A DNA stretch of 64,000 nucleotides, taken from Azospirillum thiophilum. GTDB taxonomy: Bacteria > Pseudomonadota > Alphaproteobacteria > Azospirillales > Azospirillaceae. Every line of letters begins with the position of its first letter. Positions within the stretch are counted from its first letter, which is position 1. The notes under the pieces were generated by a model. The model worked only from the letters and a program-made list of their open reading frames with translations, was not told the origin of the DNA and did not search any database. The stretch covers positions 1-64,000 of the forward strand of contig NZ_CP012407.1 in the NCBI RefSeq assembly GCF_001305595.1. The letters run 5' to 3'. A program made the translations under genes and the position numbers. Shown piece after piece: positions 45,301 to 53,767 of the stretch.

Positions 45301-45510
45301 GTGGCGCGGCGGGGTCTCCATCCCGACGCTGACTCATATTCATCAAGGAGGTGGCGCAACCTATTTTGCCAGCCCCGTGAGCATTTACCCGGCCCAAGCA
45401 GCCCGTCCAGGAACGTATCGGCAGAGGCCGCCGTGCCGGACTGCAGGAACAGTGGCCGGAGTCGGGCCTTGGCTCCACGCAGATCGTCTGACCATAGCCC
45501 CACAGCAGGT
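45301..45510 (-). pseudogene. Possible transposase N-terminal remnant
   Basis: A minus-strand frame reads DDLRGAKARLRPLFLQSGTA, then FLDGLLGPGKCSRGWQNRLR, resembling the N-terminus of transposases with the FLDGLLGP..RK.GW pattern. The frame is not continued by the rest of such a gene. Interpreted as IS debris between two AT-rich genes. Confidence 0.4.
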
Positions 45511-45615
45511 CCTCGACCGCGACACCGGACATGGCAACCTCCCAAAGCCTGCTCAACAGGCGGGAGGCCGAGCCAGTGCAATTGTAATGCTAGCCTTGGT
45601 GAGGATGGCTCGATA

Positions 45616-46407
45616 TCATAGGCCCTTGCGACGACATAGCATGCCACTACCAATGCATAATGTTTCCGAACCCAACCTAAATACTTCGTGGTGATTAGTC
45701 CAATTGATCTCAACCTTATGGGTGCGTTCAATAATTTCGTGGAGTAAATTCATGCCAAATGCGCGCCCAGCGTAAGAAACCACTCCTTTGTCATAATTAA
45801 CAAATTGCGCAAAATTTTTATTTGAATTGCCATTCACCAAAGATGTCCTGTTAAATATGATGAAGTCGGATTTCCTAACTTGCGGGTTGTCCATGTATCC
45901 AATTGGATCAGGCAAATACCCCAGCACACCTCCAAAATGGAGAATGTTTATTTTTCCAGTATTTATTTCTGAAATGTCTTCATAAAAAAATAAATCCGGG
46001 TCCGCAATAAATTTTTTTCCATAGTTAACCTGAACGCTTGTTTCAACAATGTGCCAACGGAATTTGGCGGATCCTCTATATAATTGTTTAAATAACGCAT
46101 AGTGGCCTCCAGTAGAGCCGCCAATATCAACCACATCAAATTCATTATTTTCATAGTACGATGCTGCAGACAAAAAGGCTGCCATGCCAGATATATTCGA
46201 TGTGTTTTCATCCTGAGATGAGCCATGATTTATACATGCGCTATGTTTGTAATTCGGCATGCTTTCAATCAGAAGATTGTCGTTGTATCCAGATGTTGCG
46301 TTCTTTGCGTCTTCAAATGACACGTGCTCTTCAAATCGAACTGAAACTATTTTCATTTTTTGACTTGTCCAGAAAATTACAGGGGCTGGAGAATAATAGC
46401 TTATCAT
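45616..46407 (-). CDS. Putative methyltransferase, TIGR04325-like, AT-rich
   Basis: A 263-aa protein. SFEDAKNATSGYNDNLLIES, FDVVDIGGSTGGHYALFKQL (motif I-like), HIVETSVQVNYGKKF and INILHFGGVLGYLPDPIGYM match the TIGR04325 putative methyltransferases found in O-antigen and capsule clusters. The ribosome site is not obvious; the true start could be the Met of MKIVSVRFEE at 46356. The gene is AT-rich except for its last 100 bp, in line with acquisition from elsewhere. Substrate unknown. Confidence 0.72.
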   Translation of the reverse strand: MISYYSPAPVIFWTSQKMKIVSVRFEEHVSFEDAKNATSGYNDNLLIESMPNYKHSACINHGSSQDENTSNISGMAAFLSAASYYENNEFDVVDIGGSTGGHYALFKQLYRGSAKFRWHIVETSVQVNYGKKFIADPDLFFYEDISEINTGKINILHFGGVLGYLPDPIGYMDNPQVRKSDFIIFNRTSLVNGNSNKNFAQFVNYDKGVVSYAGRAFGMNLLHEIIERTHKVEINWTNHHEVFRLGSETLCIGSGMLCRRKGL

Positions 46408-46579
46408 ATAGGACGGAAAGCGCTCAATTCCAATATCATTAGCAGGACGCGGAGCACGTCCGGTTCATGTCCCGCCATTTGAGGCGCCGGCTTGGTGCCA
46501 TTCCCGCAACCGGCGCTAACAGGTCATGCCCGAACTGCAGCCCATCTCCACCGGCAGCAGCCAAATCATTGGCTTACCG

Positions 46580-47722
46580 CTATGCATTCAGTGCCATGGC
46601 CATCGCCTGGATCACCCGTTCGACCTCGTCGTCCGTCAGAAAGGGATGCATCGGCAGGCTCAGCACGCGCCCGGCCAACCGCTCCGTGCGCGCCAGGCTG
46701 CCCGCTCCCAGGGGGATGCGGTTCCGATAGGCCGGCTGCAAGTGGACGGGAGCCGGGTAATGGACCCCGGTTCCGATCCCGTGCCCGCGCAGCCGGTCCG
46801 CAACGGCGTCCCTGTCATCCAGTTCGACGACATATTGGTGGAAGACATGGGTTGCTCCCGGCCTGCGGACGGGCAGGGTGACGGGGAGACCGGCCAGCCC
46901 GCGATCATAGGCGGCAGCAATGGCCCGGCGCCGCTCGTTCCAACCGGGCAGATGGCGAAGACCGACCCGCAGGATCGCCGCCTGCAATTCGTCGAGTCGG
47001 CTGTTCCGTCCCACCATGTCGCTGATGTAGCGCTCCCGCCAGCCATACTGGCGCAGGCTGCGGGTGCGTTCGGCGATGGCGGCGTCGCGGGTGACCAGCG
47101 CGCCGCCGTCTCCGAGCGCTCCCAAATTCTTGGTCGGGTAGAAGCTGTAGGATGCGGCGGCGCCGAAGCTGCCGACGGGGCGGCTCCGCCACAGGGCGCC
47201 ATGGGCCTGGGCCATATCCTCCACGACCGTCAGGCCGTGTCTGTCGGCAATCGCCATCACCGCATCCAGGTCGACCGGCTGGCCGTAAAGATGAACCGGC
47301 ACGATGGCGCGGATTGGCGGCGTTCCAGGCGGCGGAGCGGCCAGAGCGGCTTCCAATGCGGCAGGATCCAACCCGTGCGCCTCGTCGACATCGACCAGGA
47401 TGGGGGTGGCGCCGGCCATCTCGATGGCGGCGACGGTCGCCACCGCCGTGTGCGATACGGTCACCACCGCGGCTCCGGGACCGATGCCCACGGATTCCAG
47501 GGCCAGGACCAGGGCATCCGTGCCGTTGGCGACGCCCACCGCATGCAGGCCGCCGGTTCCGGCTTCTCCGGCGAAAGCGGCGAACTCCGCTTCGAAGGCC
47601 GTGACTTCGCGGCCAAGGATGTACCATCCGCTGTCGATCACCCGGCGGACGGCATCTTCGATCTCGTCGCGGTGGGCTTGGCACCAGGCGCCGGGATTGG
47701 TCTGTGCGATGGGAGCGTGCAT
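46580..47722 (-). CDS. DegT/DnrJ/EryC1/StrS-family sugar aminotransferase
   Basis: A 380-aa PLP enzyme. HAVGVANGTDALVLALESVG near 60 is the cofactor-phosphate region, VVEDMAQAHGALWRSRPVGS near 165 contains the ring-stacking Asp, and SFYPTKNLGALGDGGALVTR near 190 carries the PLP lysine. Later motifs include RNSRLDELQAAILRVGLRHL and GVHYPAPVHLQPAYRN. It most likely makes a dTDP- or UDP-amino-deoxysugar. It lies 13 bp after the SDR epimerase gene in one operon. A scrap of its 3' end is duplicated at 45149-45230. Confidence 0.9.
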   Translation of the reverse strand: MHAPIAQTNPGAWCQAHRDEIEDAVRRVIDSGWYILGREVTAFEAEFAAFAGEAGTGGLHAVGVANGTDALVLALESVGIGPGAAVVTVSHTAVATVAAIEMAGATPILVDVDEAHGLDPAALEAALAAPPPGTPPIRAIVPVHLYGQPVDLDAVMAIADRHGLTVVEDMAQAHGALWRSRPVGSFGAAASYSFYPTKNLGALGDGGALVTRDAAIAERTRSLRQYGWRERYISDMVGRNSRLDELQAAILRVGLRHLPGWNERRRAIAAAYDRGLAGLPVTLPVRRPGATHVFHQYVVELDDRDAVADRLRGHGIGTGVHYPAPVHLQPAYRNRIPLGAGSLARTERLAGRVLSLPMHPFLTDDEVERVIQAMAMALNA

Positions 47723-47735
47723 GGTCCTGTCCGGC

Positions 47736-48770
47736 TCAGAGGTAATGGGCGAGGTGCTGGCGGTAATAATCGACGGTCCGGCGCAATCCTTCCTCCAGGC
47801 TGACCCGTGGCGACCAGCCGGTCGCCGTGCGGAACGCCGTGTCGTCCGCGTAATAGTCGCCGATATCGATGCGCTTCCTGTCCGATGGGAACTCTCGGGT
47901 GCTGAACGTTCCATCGGAATGGCGGGCCAGGATTTCGGCGGTTTCCCGCAGGCTGACGACCCGGTCGCCGCCGAGATTGAAGGCCTTTCCTTCCAGTTCG
48001 GGTGTCAGCATCGCCAGCATCATGGCGTCCACCGCATCATCGACATAGGTATAGTCGCGAAGCTGGTCTCCGCCCCAGACCTCGAAAGGACGGCCCTCCA
48101 CGACGGCGCGTACCCAGACGCCGAGAAAGGTCTGACGGGCGTCCTTGATCCGCATGCGCGGTCCATAGGTGTTGGTCAGGCGCAGCACGGCGGTCGGCAG
48201 CCCGTACACCTTGGAATAGAGGAGATGATAGGATTCTCCGGCGATCTTGTTGATGCCGTTGACGTCGACCGGGTCGAGCGGATGCTTCTCGTCGACCGGC
48301 AGATAGCGGGGGCGGCCGTAGATCTGGCGCGTGCTGGCGAAGACGATGCGGGCGCCCTGATTGTGCTGGCGGCAGATTTCCAGCAGGCTGAGCTGGGCCG
48401 TGCCGTTGATGGCCAGATCGGTGAATGGATCGGTCATCGAATCCATGTGCGAGGTCTGGCCAGCCAGATTGAAGATCATTTCCCGGTCGCGGGCCAACCA
48501 TCGCAGGCTGTGCGGGTCGCGAATATCCGAGATGTTGACCTGCACCCTGCCGCCCGGACCTCCGCATCCGTCCATGTTGAACGGGTTGCCGCCATAATCC
48601 GGCACAAGGCTGTCCACGACGACGACATCCGCTCCCAGCCCGGCCAGCCTTCTGGCGAGCGTCGAGCCGATGAAGCCCATTCCGCCCGTGATCAGGACCC
48701 GGCGGTCCCGCCAGCGGGTGGGGTCGTCGAAGGCGGCGGACGGGCTGCAGGCCGGGGAAATGTCGTTCAT
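47736..48770 (-). CDS. Extended SDR nucleotide-sugar epimerase/dehydratase-like protein
   Basis: A 344-aa protein from ATG 48770. NAD-binding loop RRVLITGGMGFIGSTLARRL (about 24-43), VVVVDSLVPDYGGNPFNM, MIFNLAGQTSHMDSM, and VFASTRQIYGRPRYLPVDEK with the Ser/Thr position. The catalytic Y-x-x-x-K is replaced by DVNGINKIAGESYHLLYSK: Lys is kept, Tyr is Asn. I have seen NGINK-type motifs in this family, but a different mechanism or acid/base residue must be assumed. The C-terminal half (TNTYGPRMRIKDARQTFLGV, FEVWGGDQLRDYTYVDDAVD) is typical for sugar-nucleotide epimerases. Confidence 0.85.
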   Translation of the reverse strand: MNDISPACSPSAAFDDPTRWRDRRVLITGGMGFIGSTLARRLAGLGADVVVVDSLVPDYGGNPFNMDGCGGPGGRVQVNISDIRDPHSLRWLARDREMIFNLAGQTSHMDSMTDPFTDLAINGTAQLSLLEICRQHNQGARIVFASTRQIYGRPRYLPVDEKHPLDPVDVNGINKIAGESYHLLYSKVYGLPTAVLRLTNTYGPRMRIKDARQTFLGVWVRAVVEGRPFEVWGGDQLRDYTYVDDAVDAMMLAMLTPELEGKAFNLGGDRVVSLRETAEILARHSDGTFSTREFPSDRKRIDIGDYYADDTAFRTATGWSPRVSLEEGLRRTVDYYRQHLAHYL

Positions 48771-48801
48771 CAGGGGGGTCCCAGTTAGGAAGGAGCCTGC
48801 G

Positions 48802-51800
48802 TCAGATCGGCTTGCGCGCTTCGACGAACAGGCTGTCCGGCTTGCGCACCCGTCCGTTCGCCTCGACATCCAGACCATAGGCGGCGAAGCCTGCGATGCG
48901 CGAGTCCGACGCGGCCGTCACGGCGGCTTCGATGAAGCCGGTATCCGTCAGCAGCCGGCGCAGCGAGAAGCGGTCGTACATCCATTGATGGACCTCGCCG
49001 GATTGCCGGAACCGTCCGATCGCTTCGGCCGAGAGCGTTGCTGGATGCGACGGCTTCGCGGCCTGCGGTGCCGCGGCGGCTTCGGCCCGGATTTGGGCGA
49101 TCATGCCCTTGGCCTCCCATCCGATCCTCTCGACGATGAAGTCTTCCGCGGGCAGGGGCACGCGGCGCAAGGCACGCAACATCTCGCCGCCGCTCTCGTT
49201 GCGGACCATCTGGTCGAGCAGTTCCAGCATCATCCAGTCGTAACGGTCCGCGGCTTCCTTGTCGCCGGAATCGGCCCGGTTCAGGAATTCCAGGTACAGG
49301 CGGCAGATCCGTTCCAGATCGGGAATGGCGATGCGCAGGATCCCGCCCGGCTTCAGCACCCGCAGGCAGTCCGCGAGGAAGGCCGGCACGGCGGATTTCG
49401 GCAGATGTTCCAGCACATGGGAATGGTAGACCGCGTCGAAGGTGCCTTTGGCGAAGGGCAACGGGTGGCGCGTCACATCGTGCGGCATCACCGCGCTGTC
49501 GCGCGGCGCGACATCCAGATTGACCCAGTCGCCATGGAAGTGGCTGCCGCAGCCGATGTTGAGCAGGGCAGGGCGCAAGGGAACGACCGGTTCCACCACT
49601 TCGCACAGGAAGCTGCGGGTCGGGGTGCTTTCCCCTAGAACGGCGGACAGATCGTAGGGGATGCTGCCCCAGACGCGCCGCACGGCCAAGCCGTTGCGGG
49701 CGAACAGGACGCGCAGTTCGCCTTCGTTGAGGATGACCTCGACGGTCGGCTGGCCATAGGCCAGCTTCGTCAGGTAGGTGGTCGGGCGGTTGTGCAGCAC
49801 CGGTACCGTGTGGAAGATCACGAAGCGCTTGGCCGCGCGCCGGCTTTCGGCAATGGCCGCCTCGTAATCGACGATGTGCATCAGCGCCACGCCGTTGAAC
49901 ACGATGTCGACGCCGGCGTCGGCCACCGGCAGCCGGGTGGCGTCGGCGATTTCGAAAGGCGTTCCGGGGCGCTGCCGCCGGGCCAGGCCGATGAGGGTGG
50001 CGGAGCGGTCGATGCCGGCATAGCGGACGCGGCCGCCCAGCAGGTGATCGAACACCTCCTTGTAGTAGCCGCTGGCGCAGCCGACCTCCAGCAGCGTCGG
50101 CGCCTCCAGGCCGCAGGCGGCCACCGCCGTCGCGGCGACGGCCAGGTCGATGCGCGCCTGCCCCTGCCGCATCCCGGTCAGCAGGTCGCGATAGGCAGCC
50201 TCCTGGCGCTCAGCGACATCGTCCTGTTCCCAGGCGCTGCCGGACCAGTCGCTGCCGCTCAGCCGGACTGCGGTCTGCCGGTCGATCACCGCATAGCCGG
50301 CTGACGAGGCGCCGGCCGCCGCGGAAGCGGCGGCACCGGCGGCACCCGCCACGTCGTCCATCTTTGTGTTGCGGGTCTGGCCGAAACGCGGATCGCCGGG
50401 AATGGCCAGCCGGTACAGCGGCGCCAGCTTGCCGAAGGCGGCCTCGATCGATGCCAGATAAGGCTTGTAGAGCTCGTCCACCAGGAACGGCATGTTGGCG
50501 CGCACCTGATAATCGCGCAGGCGCAGATCGTAGGTGCCGGTGCCTATATGCTTGATGCCGTGGAAATGGACGAAGACCAGCGGCTCGTCGTCCACCATGA
50601 CGGTTCCGTCGTCCCGACGGTGAAGGCGGTGGTTGTCGACGTTCCACAGCGCAAGATTGATCCCCTTGCCGTCCAGGATGCGCAGATTGGGATATCGATC
50701 CGGCCAGCGGTCCAGATATTTCTGATCGGCGAAGCGGTCGTCCTCCAGCCTGTCATGGCACCAGGCAAGGCAGTCGCTCCGGTAATCCTCCAGGCAGCGG
50801 CGGCCTTCCCGGTCGTTGCGCCAGGAAACCCAGGCGACGTTGAAGCGACCGTAAACCAGGCGGTCGGCGCAGGCCGGCGAAAAACGATGCGGGGTGATGG
50901 CCACCGATCTGTCGCCGATCGCCGTGAACACCTCTTCCGGCGAGCGGTAGAAATACAGGTCGGAATCCAGGTAGGTGATATGGCCGATGTCCGGATTCAG
51001 GGCCAGGATCATGCGGGGCAGGCAAGGGGTGCAGGTGAAATAATATTCGACCTTGGTCCGGTCGGCGCGGCAGGCGGCCAGATCGGGGTCGAAATCCTCC
51101 AGCTCGCTCAGGCGGATCGCGGTTGCCGCCGGTTGCTGTTCCGTCACGATCCGATGAGCGGTGTCGTTCAGGCAGAGAACATGGAAGCGGGCGTCCGGCA
51201 GGAAGCGTCGGATCGATTCCATCATGACCAGCCCGCGGGCCGCGTAATTCCCGTCGAAATAGGTGCAGAAATGGCGGATTGGCCGGCTGGCCCCGGCCGG
51301 CGTCTCTTCAACGGTTGTGGAAACCCGTTCCGGCATCCTCTTTCCCCTGTCTGCGTTTCCTGCCGCGGCAGCCAGATGACGCCGGACGATGGTGTCGAAA
51401 TCATGAATGCGCCGGGCCATGGAATGGTCGCGCAGGCAACGTTCCTGGCCTCGGCGGGCGATGGCGCGCCGCTCTTCGGGATTTGCCAGGTAATGATGTA
51501 TTTTTTCCAGAAGCTCCCCTTCGCTTCTGAACGTCTCGATTTCCCGGCCGATCTCGAAATATCGGGAAAGATTGTCGTGATGTTCGGTCAGAAGGAAGGC
51601 GCCGCTGCCCGTCGTCTCGAACAGCCGCATGTTGGCCGTCTCGTTGCCGGCGACATCGAAGACGGTGCCGTCGGGTGCCACGGCGTTCATGTCGCTGCGG
51701 CTGTCGAAGACGATGCGGCCGCTGCGCAGCACCCGGTGCATGGGCAGTCCGAAAACCGGAGGCTGTGCCCAGCGTGCAAGAGCCGGCGGCAAGGCTTCCG

Positions 51801-52506
51801 GTGGCGTGGTGAGGTGGAAGGCACAGTCGAACGCGCCGGACAGCGCCTTTTCCCCCAGCAGGGTCAGCAGCCTGTTGCGGCGAGCATGCTGATGCGGGGT
51901 ATAGGAACCGGCGAACAGCAGATCGTGCCGCTCTTCCGATGGCCCGATTGCATCGCCGATCCAGGCCGGGAAGCCCGGCATGAAATGTTCCGCCGCCTTG
52001 GCGCCAAGCCGCAATGCCATGTCCCGCATCGCCGACAATCCGGACAGCAGCACATCGAATTCGGACCAGTCGGTTCCCGTCGGCACCGGAGCGGCCTGCC
52101 AGCCGATCACCAGGGGCGGGCGCCGGGTCAAGCTGCGGACGAAACGGGAATCGAAGCTGGTGCAGTCGCTGAAATACAGGATATCGGGCGCGAGAAGATC
52201 GATCTGCCGGCGCAGAATATCCTGAATGACATTCCCATGACCTGGGATGGTCATCCCATGTTCGCGCAGCCACGCTCCTTGCGTGGAGCCGTTATTGGCG
52301 ACGATAAAATGGGAATCGTAGCCGATCGCCTCCAAGTACGGGGCGATGTTGTGAAGAGCACTGAAACCGTCCCGAAGCAATGCATCGGTCTGTTCACGGA
52401 AACCGGCGGCTTTCAACTCGGGGTGTTCGGTATAAAAGCTTTCCAGATAGGGAGCATAAAAGGTTTCAACCTGGACGATCCGCAAATTCTTGCGCTGTGT
52501 GCTCAT
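48802..52506 (-). CDS. Four-domain protein: two glycosyltransferase-like domains plus two methyltransferases
   Basis: A 1234-aa protein. Residues 1 to about 395 are a CgeB-like glycosyltransferase (DILYFSDCTSFDSRFVRSLT, DLLFAGSYTPHQHARRNRLL, ETTGSGAFLLTEHHDNLSRY). About 405-745 is a GT-A-like domain (RHFCTYFDGNYAARGLVMME, ITYLDSDLYFYRSPEEVFTA with D-S-D, ADQKYLDRWPDRYPNLRILD). About 790-960 is a SAM methyltransferase (LLEVGCASGYYKEVFDHLL). About 975-1234 is a second (LLNIGCGSHFHGDWVNLDV, YHSHVLEHLPKSAVPAFLAD). An Ala/Gly-rich linker (about 750-770) joins the halves. The start could also be 52518 or 52530. It is followed 31 bp on by the epimerase gene. The domains probably build and methylate one glycan step by step. 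Confidence 0.85.
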   Translation of the reverse strand: MSTQRKNLRIVQVETFYAPYLESFYTEHPELKAAGFREQTDALLRDGFSALHNIAPYLEAIGYDSHFIVANNGSTQGAWLREHGMTIPGHGNVIQDILRRQIDLLAPDILYFSDCTSFDSRFVRSLTRRPPLVIGWQAAPVPTGTDWSEFDVLLSGLSAMRDMALRLGAKAAEHFMPGFPAWIGDAIGPSEERHDLLFAGSYTPHQHARRNRLLTLLGEKALSGAFDCAFHLTTPPEALPPALARWAQPPVFGLPMHRVLRSGRIVFDSRSDMNAVAPDGTVFDVAGNETANMRLFETTGSGAFLLTEHHDNLSRYFEIGREIETFRSEGELLEKIHHYLANPEERRAIARRGQERCLRDHSMARRIHDFDTIVRRHLAAAAGNADRGKRMPERVSTTVEETPAGASRPIRHFCTYFDGNYAARGLVMMESIRRFLPDARFHVLCLNDTAHRIVTEQQPAATAIRLSELEDFDPDLAACRADRTKVEYYFTCTPCLPRMILALNPDIGHITYLDSDLYFYRSPEEVFTAIGDRSVAITPHRFSPACADRLVYGRFNVAWVSWRNDREGRRCLEDYRSDCLAWCHDRLEDDRFADQKYLDRWPDRYPNLRILDGKGINLALWNVDNHRLHRRDDGTVMVDDEPLVFVHFHGIKHIGTGTYDLRLRDYQVRANMPFLVDELYKPYLASIEAAFGKLAPLYRLAIPGDPRFGQTRNTKMDDVAGAAGAAASAAAGASSAGYAVIDRQTAVRLSGSDWSGSAWEQDDVAERQEAAYRDLLTGMRQGQARIDLAVAATAVAACGLEAPTLLEVGCASGYYKEVFDHLLGGRVRYAGIDRSATLIGLARRQRPGTPFEIADATRLPVADAGVDIVFNGVALMHIVDYEAAIAESRRAAKRFVIFHTVPVLHNRPTTYLTKLAYGQPTVEVILNEGELRVLFARNGLAVRRVWGSIPYDLSAVLGESTPTRSFLCEVVEPVVPLRPALLNIGCGSHFHGDWVNLDVAPRDSAVMPHDVTRHPLPFAKGTFDAVYHSHVLEHLPKSAVPAFLADCLRVLKPGGILRIAIPDLERICRLYLEFLNRADSGDKEAADRYDWMMLELLDQMVRNESGGEMLRALRRVPLPAEDFIVERIGWEAKGMIAQIRAEAAAAPQAAKPSHPATLSAEAIGRFRQSGEVHQWMYDRFSLRRLLTDTGFIEAAVTAASDSRIAGFAAYGLDVEANGRVRKPDSLFVEARKPI

Positions 52507-52764
52507 GGAAGATGCCATCTTTCGAGCCATGACGGAGGTCGTCAGGTGAAGCCGTGTTCGGCCCCTCGGCCGCTCGCCGCCGACCATAGCGATTGCCAGA
52601 AAGGGCGGCAACGGTAACGGCGCCCTTTGTCCGCTTGTGCCGATAAGGAAAGTTTTCGCCTCAGCGACTCCTGTGGAAGGGGGACGGATAAAAACATGCT
52701 TCCCATAGCAGCGATTTTCAGCGAATTATTATGTTTAAATTCCAGATGGAGCGGGAGAGTTGCG

Positions 52765-53760
52765 ATGACCCCAATTACAATAATAATCCCAACAATGAAT
52801 CGGAGCATATACCTGGAGAGGTCTCTTAATTACTATAAAAATTCTGGGTTTGATGGGTGCATAATTATTGGGGATTCTAGCGAAGGAAAAGAGGCAGATT
52901 TGGCAAGTGATTTGGTGGAGCGTTTTAAGAACTGTCGATTTTCTCTGCGTTTTACTCGTTATCCTCGCTCTGTGTCTTTGATCGATGTTTGGCGGAAATT
53001 GATCGCCACAGTTGACACAAAATACATCACATATGCTGGAGATGATGATCTGCAGATTCCCTCTGGCATGAATGCTGCTGTCGCATTTCTTGAGCATAAT
53101 TCGGAATATATCGCCGCTAAATGTGAAATGATAGAAGTAGAGATTGGAGAAATCGCGCCGTATGGAGATATAATAAAAGTATCTCGAAAACCTTTCCCAA
53201 ATTACGACATCGACAGTGCGGTTCAAAGATTTTCCACATACGCGCAAATGGCAATTAGTGTGCAATATGGTGTATATCGCACAGAGGCATGGCGGTTTGC
53301 CTATGAAGTCGCTCCGGCACCTTATCTACCTTATTTTGGAGAGGAATTTATTCCCTGTTCAGTTTGCGTCGTTCTTGGAAAGTTGAAGTCGTTGTCCAAT
53401 TTAGGGACTATTCAGCAGGTCGATGGATCGGGCGGCGTGTGGAAAAAGCGGACCATGTTCGATCTGATCCGCACGCCTGAATGGCCGGTAGTGTCACGCC
53501 TCTTCCAGGCGAGGCTGGCGGAACTGCTCACCAGGATCGACCGTATCGTGCCGGCCGATGCCGAACGCGTGACGGAGCAGATCCTGTGGTGGCATGTGAA
53601 CATGTTCATGAACCACCAGTACAAGACCAAGCACGAGAAGCAGCCCGAACAGGAAAGGCAGAGCAGTCCTGGTCTCCTTGCCGAATTGGACCGCTCGCAG
53701 GAGTTCGCCCTGGTCCGGGACGTGTTCCGCCGCAAGCGCGAGATCCACTTCCAGGCATGA
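52765..53760 (+). CDS. GT2-like glycosyltransferase (TIGR00180 type), compositional mosaic
   Basis: A 331-aa protein from ATG 52765 (GGGAGAG 5 nt upstream). It opens MTPITIIIPTMNRSIYLERS, then GFDGCIIIGDSSEGKEADLA and TKYITYAGDDDLQIPSGMNA with the GDDD metal motif of this GT-A group. The later part (SIQYGVYRTEAWRF-like, then YLPYFGEEFIPCSVCVVLGK) fits the same group. The first 210 codons are AT-rich; the last 110 are GC-rich like the neighbours, so the gene looks like a junction between acquired and resident DNA. Its stop is only 7 bp from the convergent TPR-methyltransferase gene. Confidence 0.82.
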   Translation: MTPITIIIPTMNRSIYLERSLNYYKNSGFDGCIIIGDSSEGKEADLASDLVERFKNCRFSLRFTRYPRSVSLIDVWRKLIATVDTKYITYAGDDDLQIPSGMNAAVAFLEHNSEYIAAKCEMIEVEIGEIAPYGDIIKVSRKPFPNYDIDSAVQRFSTYAQMAISVQYGVYRTEAWRFAYEVAPAPYLPYFGEEFIPCSVCVVLGKLKSLSNLGTIQQVDGSGGVWKKRTMFDLIRTPEWPVVSRLFQARLAELLTRIDRIVPADAERVTEQILWWHVNMFMNHQYKTKHEKQPEQERQSSPGLLAELDRSQEFALVRDVFRRKREIHFQA

Positions 53761-53767
53761 CGGGCGG

